Below are positions 49,089-58,986 of a stretch of DNA of 64,000 bases, piece after piece. Origin of the DNA: Sphingobium sp. 66-54 (GTDB lineage: Bacteria; Pseudomonadota; Alphaproteobacteria; Sphingomonadales; Sphingomonadaceae). The DNA lies in the NCBI GenBank assembly GCA_001899715.1, contig MKWI01000024.1:1-64000 (forward strand). Direction: 5' to 3'. Numbering within the stretch: the stretch's first letter is position 1; each line of letters opens with the position of its first letter. The notes beneath the pieces are model-generated. The model was not told the DNA's origin. It saw only the letters and a list, made by a program, of their open reading frames with translations, and did no database searches. The position numbers and the translations under genes were made by a program.

Positions 49089-50273
49089 TCAACTCAGCCG
49101 GTTCTTGAAGTCGGCGTAATCGAAGCGGCGCACCTCGCGCAATTCGTCCGTTTCGCTGTCCCACAGCCAGATGGCGGGCAGGGGGACGCCGTTGAAGGTA
49201 TTGGTCTTGACCATCGAATAATGCGCCTGGTCGAGAAAGGCGATGCGCTGGCCCGGCTCGGCCGGCACCGGTAGCGCGAAGTCGCCGATGATATCGCCGG
49301 CGAGGCAGGAGGGGCCGCCCAGCCGCACGACCGGGCCACCGGGCACCTCATGCAGCATGGCGGGGCGATAGGGCGCCTCGATCACGTCCGGCATGTGGCA
49401 GGTGGCGGAAATGTCGGTGACGGCGACCGGCATGCCGTTGTCGATTACGTCGAGAATTTCGCCGACCAATATACCGGCGTCGAGTGCGATCGCCTCGCCC
49501 GGCTCCAGATACAGTTCCAGCCCGCTCGCCGCCTTCACCTGCCGCAGGAAGGCAATGAGGTCCTCGCGCTGATAGTCGGCGCGGGTGATGTGGTGGCCGC
49601 CGCCGAAGTTGAGCCATTTGAGCTGGCCGAAATGTCCCTTGATGCTCGGCTCCAGCGCCGCCCAGGTGCGGGCGAGCGGCACGAAATCCTGCTCGCACAG
49701 GCTGTGGAAATGGATGCCGTCCACGCCGTCCAGATGCTCCGCGCGGAGCTGGTCGACGGGGAAGCCCAGGCGGCTGTGCGGTTGGCAGGGGTCATATTTG
49801 CTGACCTCACCCTCGGCATGGAGGGGGTTGATCCGCAGGCCCACGTCGAAGCGATGCCCCTGTGCGCGCGCCGTGTCGAGGATCGGGCGGAAGCGCGCGT
49901 GCTGGCCCGGCGAGTTGAAGATCACATGATCGGAAAGCGCGCAGATCTCCGGCAGATCCTCCGCCTTGTAGCCGGCGCAATAAGTGGCGACCTCGCCGGC
50001 GCCAGCAGCGGCATATTCCTCACGCCCCAACCGCGCCTCGTAGAGACCCGAGGCGCAGACGCCGTCCAGATAGGCGGCGATGGTCGGACCGAGCGCCCAC
50101 ATCGAGAACGCCTTGAGCGCGGCCAGCATCCTGATGCCGCTGCGGTCCCGCACGTCCTTGAGGATGGCGAGGTTGCGCCGCACAGCCGCCGCATCCACCA
50201 CGAAAGCGGGCGAGGGAACGCGATGCAGATCGAAGTGGGCGAAAGCGCCCGGATCGCCGGCTCTGGTTTCCAT
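49089..50273 (-). CDS. nspC: Carboxynorspermidine/carboxyspermidine decarboxylase
   Basis: The 394-residue PLP enzyme, related to alanine racemase fold decarboxylases, removes CO2 from carboxyspermidine (or carboxynorspermidine). The PLP lysine is in LAALKAFSMWALGP, with CASGLYEARLGREEYAAA, DGIHFHSLCEQDFVPLARTW, KWLNFGGGHHITRADY and YLEPGEAIALDAGILVGEIL. With the dehydrogenase upstream it forms the alternative spermidine route that does not need decarboxylated SAM. The start at 50273 gives normal length; 10 bp separate it from the lipoprotein gene. Confidence 0.92.
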   Translation of the reverse strand: METRAGDPGAFAHFDLHRVPSPAFVVDAAAVRRNLAILKDVRDRSGIRMLAALKAFSMWALGPTIAAYLDGVCASGLYEARLGREEYAAAGAGEVATYCAGYKAEDLPEICALSDHVIFNSPGQHARFRPILDTARAQGHRFDVGLRINPLHAEGEVSKYDPCQPHSRLGFPVDQLRAEHLDGVDGIHFHSLCEQDFVPLARTWAALEPSIKGHFGQLKWLNFGGGHHITRADYQREDLIAFLRQVKAASGLELYLEPGEAIALDAGILVGEILDVIDNGMPVAVTDISATCHMPDVIEAPYRPAMLHEVPGGPVVRLGGPSCLAGDIIGDFALPVPAEPGQRIAFLDQAHYSMVKTNTFNGVPLPAIWLWDSETDELREVRRFDYADFKNRLS

Positions 50274-50283
50274 GGTCCGCTCC

Positions 50284-50649
50284 TCAGTCGATGCACATCG
50301 ACGATTTGACCTTGCCGTTCTCGACCTCGGCAAAGCAGCCGAACAGCTTGTTGTCCGCCTGACAGACGCCCCGCGCCTCTTCGCCGACCCTGGGCAGGGT
50401 GCCGTCGGTGGCGGCGAGGCAGCGTCCCTGGCAGTCCTTGGCGGAGGAGCAGGCCTTGCCGGCGTCACCAAATGCATGGACGCACATGAGGTTGCCGCGC
50501 CGGCCGCGCTTGTCGAGGAAACCGCCGGTCCGCGCGCAGCTCAGCGCTTCCGGTGTGGGGCTGCCCGGCGTGAGTTGCATGCTCGACTGGCAGCCGCTCG
50601 TTGCGAGCAAGGCTGTCAGCCCGAGCAGCAGGGCGCCAACGGCGCGCAT
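50284..50649 (-). CDS. Cysteine-rich lipoprotein, unknown function
   Basis: The 121-residue protein has a lipoprotein signal (MRAVGALLLGLTALLATSGC, lipid Cys at 20) and eight further Cys (38, 56, 67, 73, 77, 96, 105, 119), suggesting four disulfides in the periplasm. No family recognised beyond that. It lies between the two carboxyspermidine genes; its ATG overlaps the dehydrogenase stop by one base (TGATG), so it is translated with them. Confidence 0.8.
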   Translation of the reverse strand: MRAVGALLLGLTALLATSGCQSSMQLTPGSPTPEALSCARTGGFLDKRGRRGNLMCVHAFGDAGKACSSAKDCQGRCLAATDGTLPRVGEEARGVCQADNKLFGCFAEVENGKVKSSMCID

Positions 50650-51857
50650 CAGAAAGCCAGCGGCTCGGGCAGCTCTACCATCTGCCAGGGCAGGCCGTGC
50701 TTGTTGAGCATATCCATGAACGGATCGGGATCGAGCTGCTCGATGTTGAATACGCCCGCACCCGACCAGATGCCTTGCAGCATCAGCGCGGCGCCGATCA
50801 TCGCGGGCACGCCGGTGGTGTAGCTCACCGCCTGATTGCCGGTCTCGGCATAGGCGTCCTCATGATCGCAGATATTGTAGACGTAGAGCGTCTTGTCCTT
50901 GCCGTCCTTGCCGAGGCCGGTGGCGATATCGCCGATGTTGGTCTTGCCCCTGGTCGTCGGGCCGAGGCTCGCCGGCTCGGGCAGCACGGCTTTGAGGAAC
51001 TGGAGCGGGATGATCTCCACGCCGTTATAGATCACCGGGTCGATCCGCGTCATGCCGACATTCTGGAGCACTTCCAGATGCTTCAGATAAGCGTCGCCGA
51101 ACGTCATCCAAAAGCGGATACGCTTGATCTCCGGGAAGAATTTGGCGAGGCTCTCCAGCTCTTCATGGTACATGAGATACATGTTCTTCGGCCCGACCTG
51201 ATCGAAGTCGAAGCTCTGCTTGTGGCTCAGCGCGGGTGTCGTCACCCACGCGCCGTTCTCCCAGTGGCGCGCCGGGGCGGTCACTTCGCGGATGTTGATC
51301 TCCGGATTGAAGTTGGTGGCGAAATGCTGACCGTGGTCGCCGCCGTTGCAATCGAGAATGTCGAGCGTGTCGATCCGCTCGAAATGATGCTTCTTGAGCC
51401 AGGTCGCGAACACGCTGGTCACGCCGGGGTCGAAGCCCGAGCCGAGCAGCGCCATCAGGCCGGCGGTCTTGAATTTGTCCTGATAGGCCCACTGCCAGCT
51501 ATATTCGAAATGCGCCTCGTCGCGCGGTTCGTAATTGGCGGTGTCCATATAGTTGACGCCGGCGGCGAGGCAGGCGTCCATGATGGCGAGGTCCTGATAG
51601 GGCAGAGCGAGGTTGACGACGAGCCGGGGCTGCACCTGCTTGATGAGCGCGGTGGTCGCCGCCACGTCGTCCGCGTCGATCTGCGCCGTCTTGACGGTGA
51701 CGCCAGTGCGCTCCTTCACCGAGCGCGCGATCGCCTCGCATTTCGAGACGGTGCGGCTTGCCAGCGTGATATCGCTGAAAATGTCCGGGTTCATCGCCAT
51801 CTTGTGGACCGCGACCGAGCCGACGCCGCCCGCGCCGATGACCAGCACCTTGCTCAT
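50649..51857 (-). CDS. Carboxynorspermidine/carboxyspermidine dehydrogenase (saccharopine dehydrogenase family)
   Basis: The 402-residue NADPH enzyme condenses putrescine (or diaminopropane) with aspartate semialdehyde to carboxyspermidine (carboxynorspermidine). The cofactor motif is VLVIGAGGVGSVAVHKMAMN, and VVNLALPYQDLAIMDACLAA, GVNYMDTANYEPRDEAHFEY and LLGSGFDPGVTSVFATWLKK are typical of this branch. It heads a three-gene operon ending in nspC. It is divergent from the threonine dehydratase gene with a 54-bp gap. Confidence 0.92.
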   Translation of the reverse strand: MSKVLVIGAGGVGSVAVHKMAMNPDIFSDITLASRTVSKCEAIARSVKERTGVTVKTAQIDADDVAATTALIKQVQPRLVVNLALPYQDLAIMDACLAAGVNYMDTANYEPRDEAHFEYSWQWAYQDKFKTAGLMALLGSGFDPGVTSVFATWLKKHHFERIDTLDILDCNGGDHGQHFATNFNPEINIREVTAPARHWENGAWVTTPALSHKQSFDFDQVGPKNMYLMYHEELESLAKFFPEIKRIRFWMTFGDAYLKHLEVLQNVGMTRIDPVIYNGVEIIPLQFLKAVLPEPASLGPTTRGKTNIGDIATGLGKDGKDKTLYVYNICDHEDAYAETGNQAVSYTTGVPAMIGAALMLQGIWSGAGVFNIEQLDPDPFMDMLNKHGLPWQMVELPEPLAF

Positions 51858-51911
51858 CTATACAATCTCCATGAGAGCGAATCGCCAAGCGCCTGCATAT
51901 AGGGGGGCTCC

Positions 51912-52892
51912 ATGACAGAACAAGAATTGCGCGATCCCGCCCGGGCGCCGGGCCGCGCAGGCGTGTTGCGCGCGGCGGAGAAGATCGCGGCGCTGCTGCC
52001 GCCCACGCCGCTGCTGCCGCTGGAGGTGGACGGGCACACGCTCTGGTGCAAGGCGGAGATGCTCCAGCCCGTCGGTGCCTTCAAGATCAGGGGTGCGTGG
52101 CATCGGCTGAGCGATCTGGATGAGGGCGAGCGGGCGCGCGGCGTGGTCGGCGTCTCCAGCGGCAATCATGCGCAGGGCGTGGCCTGGGCGGCGCGGCGAC
52201 TGGGCGTCGCCGCGACCATCGTGATGCCGCGCGATGCGCCGCGCGCCAAGCTGGCGGCGACGCAGGTGCTGGGCGCGCAGGTCGTGCTCTATGACCGGGC
52301 GCGCGAAGATCGTGATGCGATCGCCGCCGGGCTGGTCGCGGAGAGCGGCGCGACGCTCGTCCATGCCTATGGCGACCCGTGGATCATCGAGGGGCAGGGC
52401 ACGGCGGGCGTCGAGGCGGCGGCGCAACTGGAGGCGCGGATCGGGCGCGGGCCGGACCGCATCGTCGCCTGCTGCGGCGGGGGAGGGTTGACGGCGGGGC
52501 TGGCGCTGGCCTGCCCGGAGGCGGACATCTTCATCGCCGAACCGGAGGGCTGGGACGATGTGCTGCGCAGCCTTGCGGCGGGCGAGGTCCTCGGCGTGGC
52601 GGACAGGACATATCCGACCGACTGTGACGCGCTCCAGACACCGCGCACCCTCCCGATCAACTTCGCGGTGCTCAAGGCACGGGTGAGCGGCGGCGCGGCG
52701 GTGAGCCGGGCGGAGGTGCGCGCGGCGATGCGGCTGGCGTTCGAGCGGCTGCATCTGGTGGTCGAGCCGGGCGGCGCGGCGGCGCTGGCAGCGGTGCTGG
52801 CCGGCAAGGTAGCGGCGACGGACGCGACCGTGGTGACGCTCTCGGGCGGCAATGTCGACCGGGAGGCGTTCCTCCGGCTGATCGGTGATTGA
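51912..52892 (+). CDS. Threonine/serine dehydratase (PLP fold type II)
   Basis: The 326-residue enzyme deaminates threonine or serine, or acts as a serine racemase. The PLP lysine is in PVGAFKIRGAWHRL, SSGNHAQGVAWAARRLGVAA follows, and the phosphate loop is ACCGGGGLTAGLAL. There is no C-terminal ACT domain, so it is the catabolic/TdcB-like or racemase-like type, not regulated IlvA. The end overlaps the frame of the damaged methyltransferase by 8 bp. Confidence 0.9.
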   Translation: MTEQELRDPARAPGRAGVLRAAEKIAALLPPTPLLPLEVDGHTLWCKAEMLQPVGAFKIRGAWHRLSDLDEGERARGVVGVSSGNHAQGVAWAARRLGVAATIVMPRDAPRAKLAATQVLGAQVVLYDRAREDRDAIAAGLVAESGATLVHAYGDPWIIEGQGTAGVEAAAQLEARIGRGPDRIVACCGGGGLTAGLALACPEADIFIAEPEGWDDVLRSLAAGEVLGVADRTYPTDCDALQTPRTLPINFAVLKARVSGGAAVSRAEVRAAMRLAFERLHLVVEPGGAAALAAVLAGKVAATDATVVTLSGGNVDREAFLRLIGD

Positions 52893-53688
52893 ACGGTTTC
52901 GTGGTATTCAAATACCCGAAAGTCACGAAGGTCGCGGGGTGGAACGGAAAAAAACCGGCGGAAGTCTCGGAGTGGCGGCCGAAGGGGTTAGTGTGCGTGT
53001 AAGAGGGGCGGACGGGGGCACGCTTGCCACATGGCGTAAAACGGCCTCTGTAGGACAGGCTTTTCGGCGCCTCGATCTCGTTGTCCCCGAGGTGATCGCA
53101 TCGCCTGCGCGCATTCTGTCTTGCTGGCCAAAAGGGGGCGGAAGGCGGCCCCTGGTGACGCTCGCTGCTCCGGGCCGCGATCTGGCGGTACCGGTCGGCA
53201 CCGGGCGCAATCTGGCGCTGGTGGCACGGCATTATCCGAAGGCGCGGCTGGTCGGGCTGGACATATCGAGCGAAATGCTGCGCTCGGCGGAGGCCGCCAT
53301 TGCCCGCGCCGGTGCGCACGAGCGCACATTGTTGGGCCGCGCGGATGCGGCGGCGTTCGATCCGCAGCGGCTGTTCGGCGAGCCGGGGTTCGACCGCGTG
53401 TTCATCAGCTACAGCCTCTCGATGATCCCGGACTGGGAGCGGGCGCTGACGCAGGCGCTGAGCGTGGTGGAGCCGGGCGGGGCACTGCATGTCGCGGATT
53501 TCGGCCAGCAGGAACGGCTGCCGCGCTGGTTCCGTGGCGGCCTGCGGGCATGGCTGGCGAAATTCCATGTGACGCCGCGCGCGCACCTGTTCGATGCGGG
53601 GCGGCGGGCGGCGCTGGCCCATGGCGGAGCGGTGGCCGAGGCGCGCCTCTACCGGGGCTACGCCTGGGCGATGACGATCAGCCGCTGA
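52885..53688 (+). pseudogene. Class I SAM methyltransferase (BtaB-like), N-terminus decayed
   Basis: From about 53190 the product reads as a betaine-lipid-synthase-like (BtaB) methyltransferase: LALVARHYPKARLVGLDISS, FDRVFISYSLSMIPDWERAL and VVEPGGALHVADFGQQERLP. The preceding ~100 codons have no family sequence, and motif I, normally E-x-GCGTGRN, is reduced to VPVGTGRNL by an apparent indel. A GTG at 52885 keeps a frame open, but the cofactor loop is damaged. No BtaA-like partner is next to it; RecQ follows. I judge it a remnant, although a shortened active enzyme is not excluded. Confidence 0.6.
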
Positions 53689-53697
53689 GCGCTACCG

Positions 53698-55461
53698 TCA
53701 CAGGAATGGACGCAGCGCCGTCAGGAACGCCTCGCCATAAGCGTCCAGCTTGCGCTCGCCGATGCCGCTGACCAGCGCCATGTCGCGCAGCGATGCGGGG
53801 CGGATGCGGGCCATGTCGCGCAAAGTGCTGTCGTGGAAGATGACGTAGGGCGGCACGCCGGCCTCCTTGGCGAGATCGCGGCGGCAGGCACGCAGCGCCT
53901 CGAAGATCGGATCGTCGACCGGGTTGGCGCCGGTATCGCGCTTGCGGCGGCGCGGACGGGCGGGCGGAAGGACGAGCGCGACCCGCTCCTCGCCGCGTAG
54001 ATACGTGCGCGCGGCCGGGCCGAACATCAGCCCGCCATGCTCGGTGGTGGTGAGCGCATCCTGCACCAGCAAGGCTCGCGCAACCGGCTTGATGAGCGCC
54101 GCTTCCTCGCCCTCGACAATGCCGAACACCGAGAGGCGGTCGTGCCCGCGCTGGGTGATGCGCTCGCTGCTCCTGCCGGTCAGCACTGCCTCCACATGGC
54201 CGAGGCCGAAGCTTTGGCCGGTGCGGTGGACGGCGGAGAGCAGCTTCTGTGCGGTGGTGGTCGCGTCGATGCTCTCGGGCGGGGCGAGGCAATTGTCGCA
54301 ATTGCCGCAGGTGGGCGGCGGATCCTCGCCAAAATGGCGCAGCAGCACGGCGCGGCGGCAGCCGGCGGTCTCGACCAGCGCGCCGAGCGCCTCGATGCGG
54401 GCGCGCTCGCCGGGCTGGCGGGGGGCCTCCACCTCTTCAATGCGTTGGCGGGCGCGGACGAAATCCTCCGGGCCCCAGAGTAAGGTCGCCTGTGCAGGGT
54501 CGCCGTCGCGCCCGGCGCGGCCGCTCTCCTGATAATAGCTCTCGATCGACTTGGGCAGGCCGGCGTGGACGACGAAGCGCACGTCCGGCTTGTCGATACC
54601 CATGCCGAAGGCGACGGTGGCGACCATCACCATCTCCTCGCTGGCGAGGAAGGCGGCCTGGTTGGCGGCGCGCACCTCCGGCGCGAGGCCGGCATGATAG
54701 GGCAGCACCGGGCGGCCGTTTTGCCCAAGTGTTTCAGCCAATTGCTCGGTGGCGGCGCGGGTCGGCGCGTAGACGATGCCGGGGCCGAGGTTGGCCGCCA
54801 TGATCTCCGCGATCTGGCGGCGCAGCCCGTCGCGCGGGGCGACGGCGTAGCGGATGTTCGGCCGATCGAAGCCGGAGATGACGAGGCCATCCTGCGGGAT
54901 GCCGAGCTGGGCGAGGATGTCCGCGCGGGTGTGCCCATCCGCCGTGGCGGTGAGCGCGAGGCGCGGAACGGCGGGAAAGGCATCGAGCAGCGGGCGCAGC
55001 AGGCGGTAATCGGGGCGGAAATCATGGCCCCATTCGGAGACGCAATGGGCCTCGTCGATGGCGAACAGGCTGATGTGCGCACGCTCCAGCAGGCTGCGGA
55101 ACCCCTCGCCGGAGGCGCGCTCGGGCGCGACATAGAGCAGGTCCAGATCGCCGGCGACGAGCCGGTCCTGCGTCTCGCGCCAGTCGGCATCGACCGAGGT
55201 GAGGCTGGCGGCGCGGATGCCGAGCGCGCGGGCGGACCGGAGCTGGTCGTGCATCAGCGCGATCAGCGGCGAGACGACCACGCAGCAGCCGGCCAGCGCC
55301 ACGGCGGGAAGCTGGTAGCAGAGCGACTTGCCGGCGCCGGTGGGCATGATCGCCAGCGTGGCGCTGCCGGCCAGCACGCGCTCGATCACCTGCCGCTGCA
55401 CGCCCCGGAACGCTTCGAAGCCGAAGACGCTTCGGAGCAGGGCGGCGGGATCGGCAGGCAT
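53698..55461 (-). CDS. recQ: ATP-dependent DNA helicase RecQ
   Basis: The 587-residue superfamily 2 helicase unwinds recombination intermediates and stalled forks. Walker A is [14 protein letters not shown], the DEAH box is [20 protein letters not shown], motif VI is [16 protein letters not shown]. The zinc module is visible as [24 protein letters not shown], followed by winged helix and an HRDC domain at the C-terminus ([24 protein letters not shown]). Length is normal. It converges on the methyltransferase remnant. Confidence 0.95.
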   Translation of the reverse strand: MPADPAALLRSVFGFEAFRGVQRQVIERVLAGSATLAIMPTGAGKSLCYQLPAVALAGCCVVVSPLIALMHDQLRSARALGIRAASLTSVDADWRETQDRLVAGDLDLLYVAPERASGEGFRSLLERAHISLFAIDEAHCVSEWGHDFRPDYRLLRPLLDAFPAVPRLALTATADGHTRADILAQLGIPQDGLVISGFDRPNIRYAVAPRDGLRRQIAEIMAANLGPGIVYAPTRAATEQLAETLGQNGRPVLPYHAGLAPEVRAANQAAFLASEEMVMVATVAFGMGIDKPDVRFVVHAGLPKSIESYYQESGRAGRDGDPAQATLLWGPEDFVRARQRIEEVEAPRQPGERARIEALGALVETAGCRRAVLLRHFGEDPPPTCGNCDNCLAPPESIDATTTAQKLLSAVHRTGQSFGLGHVEAVLTGRSSERITQRGHDRLSVFGIVEGEEAALIKPVARALLVQDALTTTEHGGLMFGPAARTYLRGEERVALVLPPARPRRRKRDTGANPVDDPIFEALRACRRDLAKEAGVPPYVIFHDSTLRDMARIRPASLRDMALVSGIGERKLDAYGEAFLTALRPFL

Positions 55462-55529
55462 GGCGCGGCTATAGGAGCAAGGGGCGGGTGGGGGAAGGGG
55501 CGAGTGGCGAGGTCGGGTCGTCTACCCCC

Positions 55530-57647
55530 TCACCAATCGTCCTGCGCGCGGGTGATGAGATAGCCGTGGATGTCCTTTGCCTGCGCTTCGGTCAACTGGC
55601 CGCCGAAGCTGGGCATGCCCTTGTGCTCGCGCGAGCCCTTGAGAACGATGTCGAGGAACTCGTCGTGCGCCTGCTTGCTCATCTTGCGCAGGTCCTTGAC
55701 GCCGCCGATGGCGTTGTCGCCGTGGCAGCGGTTGCAGCTCTCGGCGTAGAGCGCCGCGCCGCGCCGGGCGACCTCGCCGGGGATGCGGTCGGGCGGCAGA
55801 TAGGCTTCCTCGGTCTCCGCCTTCATCGGTGGCAGCTTGGCGGTGCCGTCCAGCCGGAACACCAGCAGCTTGGCGGTGGCGGTACGGAAGGGGCCATCCT
55901 TCGTGAGATTATAGACCGGCGAGCCGCCCCAGCCGGCATTGAGGGCGATATATTGCACGCCGTCGATCATGTAGCTGATCGGCCCGGCGACGCCGGCCTG
56001 ATCGACATTCATCTCCCACAGCTTCTTGCCCGTATCGGCGCGGTAGATGGCGACGGTCTTGTTGATGGTCGGCTGGATGAGCAGGTTGCCAGCCGTGGTC
56101 AGCACGCCGCCCGAGCCGGGGTGCGGATAAGGCACGCGCCATGCCTCCTTCTGGATCCTGGGGTCCCAGGCGAGGAGATAGCCCTTCTCGGTGCGGTTGA
56201 TCTCCTCCTGAAGCTGCTTGCGCAGTTCGGGCTGGCTGGCGAAATCCTGCCCGCTGTTGCTGCGGCCGGGGCCGGGCGTGTATTTGTATTTCCCGTCCTC
56301 GGCGCGCGCGTAGATGGAGCCTTGCTCCTGCGCGGACCAGTAAACGAGGCCGGTTTTCGGGCTGTAGGACATGGGGTGCCAGGTGTGCGCCGCCAGCCAG
56401 CTCGGGTTCATGATGTGCGGCGTGGTGCTGTTGTGCGCGCCGGGCATCAGCACCGGGCGGCCGGTCTTCATGTCGACATGGCTCGCCCATGTGTTGACCG
56501 AGACGTAGCTCTTCGCGGAGATCAGTTTCCCGTTGGTGCGGTCGATCACGTAGAAAAAGCCGTTCTTGGGCGCCTGCATGGCGACCTTGCGAGCCTTGCC
56601 GCTGATCTTCATGTCCGCGAGCACGATGGGCTGGGTGCAGGTGTAGTCCCAGTCCTCCTCGGGCACCATCTGGTAGTGCCATTTATACTTGCCTGTGGTG
56701 GCGTCGACCGCGACCAGCGAGCAGAGGAACAGATTGTCGCCTTTGCCCTCGCTGCGGTGGTGCCACATGTGCGGCGAGCCGTTGCCGGTGCCGATATAGA
56801 CGGTGTTGAGCGCGGGATCGTAGGCGAAGCTGTCCCACGCATTGCCGCCGCCGCCGGCCTCCCAGAACTTGCCGTGCCAGGTGGGCAGGGCGAGCTTCAT
56901 CGCGCTGTCGGAGGCTTCGCCGTCCGGGCCTTTGGCGGGATCGGTCGGGACGATGAAGAATTTCCAGAGCTTCCGGCCGGTTTCGGCATCGTAGGCGGCG
57001 ACGAAGCCGCGCGAGCCATAATCCGCGCCGCCGTTGCCGACGACGATCTTGCCATCATAGACGCGCGGCGCGCCGGTGATGGAATAAGGCGCCTTCTCCG
57101 CGTCGAATGTGTGGGTGGTCCACAGTTCCTTGCCGGTGTGCCGGTCGATCGCGATCAGCCGGCCGTCGAGCGCGCCGATGATGATCTTGTCTCCCCACGC
57201 CGCGATACCGCGCGAGGAGGGGCCGCAGCAGGCCCAGCGCGCCCAGACCTTCTCCACCTTGGGATCGTAGGTCCACAGCTTGCGGCCGGTCTTGCCGTCA
57301 TAGGCGGTGACGACGTTGTAGATGGAGGCGTTGTAGAGCACGCCGTCGATGACCAGCGGACTGGCCTGCACGCCGCGATAGGTATCGAGATCGTCATACC
57401 AGGCGAGGCCGAGGCGCTGGACGTTGCGATCGTTGATCTGGTCGAGCGGGCTATAACGCTGCTCGTCCCATGTGCGGCTGTAGCTGCCCCACTGGCCCGG
57501 CTCGGCGTCGGCGTTGACCATGCGGGCGTGGGTGATGCCGGAGGCGGTGGCGGTAGCGGCGTCGTTGGCGATAGCGCGATAGGCGGGGACGGCGAGCGCG
57601 CCGAACAGGGCGGTCGCGGCGATGGCTCCGAACAGGCGCTGTTTCAT
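55530..57647 (-). CDS. PQQ-dependent quinohemoprotein alcohol dehydrogenase
   Basis: This 705-residue periplasmic enzyme oxidises primary alcohols using PQQ and passes electrons through its own cytochrome c domain (type II QH-ADH). It has a signal peptide (residues 1-28), the eight-bladed propeller with tryptophan docking motifs (for example TGRKLWKFF), vicinal Cys 140-141 (RWACCGPSS), NAWDSFAYDP and GKGDNLFLCSLVAVD, and near residue 638 the haem site CNRCH with axial Met in KGMPSFGG. The start at 57647 gives the signal peptide. It is divergent from pqqA, so cofactor and enzyme are made together. The substrate is unknown; an aromatic alcohol would suit the region. Confidence 0.93.
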   Translation of the reverse strand: MKQRLFGAIAATALFGALAVPAYRAIANDAATATASGITHARMVNADAEPGQWGSYSRTWDEQRYSPLDQINDRNVQRLGLAWYDDLDTYRGVQASPLVIDGVLYNASIYNVVTAYDGKTGRKLWTYDPKVEKVWARWACCGPSSRGIAAWGDKIIIGALDGRLIAIDRHTGKELWTTHTFDAEKAPYSITGAPRVYDGKIVVGNGGADYGSRGFVAAYDAETGRKLWKFFIVPTDPAKGPDGEASDSAMKLALPTWHGKFWEAGGGGNAWDSFAYDPALNTVYIGTGNGSPHMWHHRSEGKGDNLFLCSLVAVDATTGKYKWHYQMVPEEDWDYTCTQPIVLADMKISGKARKVAMQAPKNGFFYVIDRTNGKLISAKSYVSVNTWASHVDMKTGRPVLMPGAHNSTTPHIMNPSWLAAHTWHPMSYSPKTGLVYWSAQEQGSIYARAEDGKYKYTPGPGRSNSGQDFASQPELRKQLQEEINRTEKGYLLAWDPRIQKEAWRVPYPHPGSGGVLTTAGNLLIQPTINKTVAIYRADTGKKLWEMNVDQAGVAGPISYMIDGVQYIALNAGWGGSPVYNLTKDGPFRTATAKLLVFRLDGTAKLPPMKAETEEAYLPPDRIPGEVARRGAALYAESCNRCHGDNAIGGVKDLRKMSKQAHDEFLDIVLKGSREHKGMPSFGGQLTEAQAKDIHGYLITRAQDDW

Positions 57648-57989
57648 GTCCCTCTCCCTGACGCGGCCGGCAGCCTCATTCTGTCTGCCCTCGTTTTCTT
57701 CGCCTATGCCGCAGCGGATAGGCGATGCCAAACGGATTGGCTTGCCCCACGCGCCTTATTCCTTGACCGAGATGGCAGGCGTGGGTGCCGTCACTGGGCC
57801 GGAGCTTGGGCCGACTCGCGGCGGCGGGGTGCGATGGCGCGCCCCGGCTGTTGCGTTGGTTCGTTGATAATGTCCGATTTGTGCCGGCCCTGTACGGCGA
57901 CGCCAGAGAAAACAGACTTTGATATTGCCCTGCAACTGAAAATGCGCATCATTGCCCCGCTCCCCGGAGCAAGATCAGGAGAAGATGAG
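57648..57989. other. Divergent promoter region between the PQQ alcohol dehydrogenase and pqqA
   Basis: 342 bp with no gene I can support. It must carry both promoters. Nothing in it stands out as a strong palindrome; the AGGAGA before pqqA is at 57977-57982. Confidence 0.6.
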
Positions 57990-58073
57990 ATGAAGTGGAC
58001 GAAGCCCAAGGTTCGCGAGATTGCGCTCGGCGCCGAGATCAACTGCTATGCTTGCGCAGAACTGACCGCCTGA
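57990..58073 (+). CDS. pqqA: PQQ precursor peptide PqqA
   Basis: The 27-residue peptide starts MKWTKPKVREIALGAEINCY and supplies the Glu and Tyr that become PQQ. E16 and Y20 are in the required E-x3-Y spacing. Cys occur at 19 and 22, on both sides of the Tyr. AGGAGA precedes the ATG, and pqqB begins 7 bp after the stop. It is too short for ordinary gene-length cut-offs. Confidence 0.92.
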   Translation: MKWTKPKVREIALGAEINCYACAELTA

Positions 58074-58080
58074 CAATCTG

Positions 58081-58986
58081 ATGAAAATCATTGTGCTGGG
58101 GGCGGCCGCCGGCGGCGGCTTTCCCCAGTGGAATTCCAATGCGGACGGTTGCCGGCGCGCGCGCCGCGGCGATCCCGTCGCCAGATCCCGGACTCAGGCA
58201 AGCGTCGCCGTCAGCCATGATGGCGAGCGGTGGTTCCTGCTCAACGCCGCGCCCGACCTGCGCCAGCAGATCAACGAGACGCCCGCGCTGCATCCGCGCA
58301 CCGGGCTGCGCGACTCGCCCATCGCCGGGGTGGTGCTGACCGGCGGCGACGTGGACGCCATCGCCGGGCTGCTGACCCTGCGCGAGCGCCAGCCGTTCAC
58401 CGTGCATGCCACGCAGCGCATCCATGACGTGCTGGACGCCAACCCGATCTTCGAGGTGCTGGCGCGCGACGTGGTGGTGCGCACCGTGCAGGCGCTCGAC
58501 CGGCCGTTCACGCTGGAGGGGCCGCTGCGCGCGACCTTGTTTGCCGTGCCGGGCAAGGTGCCGCTCTATCTGGAGGGAGACGGCGCCGAGCCGCCGCCGA
58601 TCATCGTCGACGGCACCACCGTGGGCGCGGAAATCACGGACGGCACGAAGCGGATGCTCTACATCCCCGGCTGCGCGGCGATGACGGACGATTTGCGCGC
58701 GCGGATCGACGGAGCGGACATATTGTTCTTCGACGGCACCCTGTGGCGCGACGACGAGATGGTGGCGGCAGGCATCGGCCAGAAAACCGGGCGGCGCATG
58801 GGGCATATGAGCCTCTCCGGCGGTGAGGGGACGATGGCGGCGTTGCGCCCCGTCAACGTCGGGCGCAGGGTCATCATCCATATGAACAATTCCAACCCGG
58901 TGCTGCTGGCCGACAGCGCCGAGCGGGCGGAAGCCGAGGCGGCGGGCTGGACGGTCGCGCATGACGGCATGGAGTTTGCGATCTGA
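58081..58986 (+). CDS. pqqB: PQQ biosynthesis protein PqqB
   Basis: The 301-residue metallo-beta-lactamase-fold protein is thought to hydroxylate the modified peptide's tyrosine ring. The N-terminus MKIIVLGAAAGGGFPQWNSN is diagnostic, and GVVLTGGDVDAIAGLLTLRE stands where the metal HxHxDH motif of other family members would be. Its stop overlaps the pqqC start by one base. Confidence 0.95.
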   Translation: MKIIVLGAAAGGGFPQWNSNADGCRRARRGDPVARSRTQASVAVSHDGERWFLLNAAPDLRQQINETPALHPRTGLRDSPIAGVVLTGGDVDAIAGLLTLRERQPFTVHATQRIHDVLDANPIFEVLARDVVVRTVQALDRPFTLEGPLRATLFAVPGKVPLYLEGDGAEPPPIIVDGTTVGAEITDGTKRMLYIPGCAAMTDDLRARIDGADILFFDGTLWRDDEMVAAGIGQKTGRRMGHMSLSGGEGTMAALRPVNVGRRVIIHMNNSNPVLLADSAERAEAEAAGWTVAHDGMEFAI

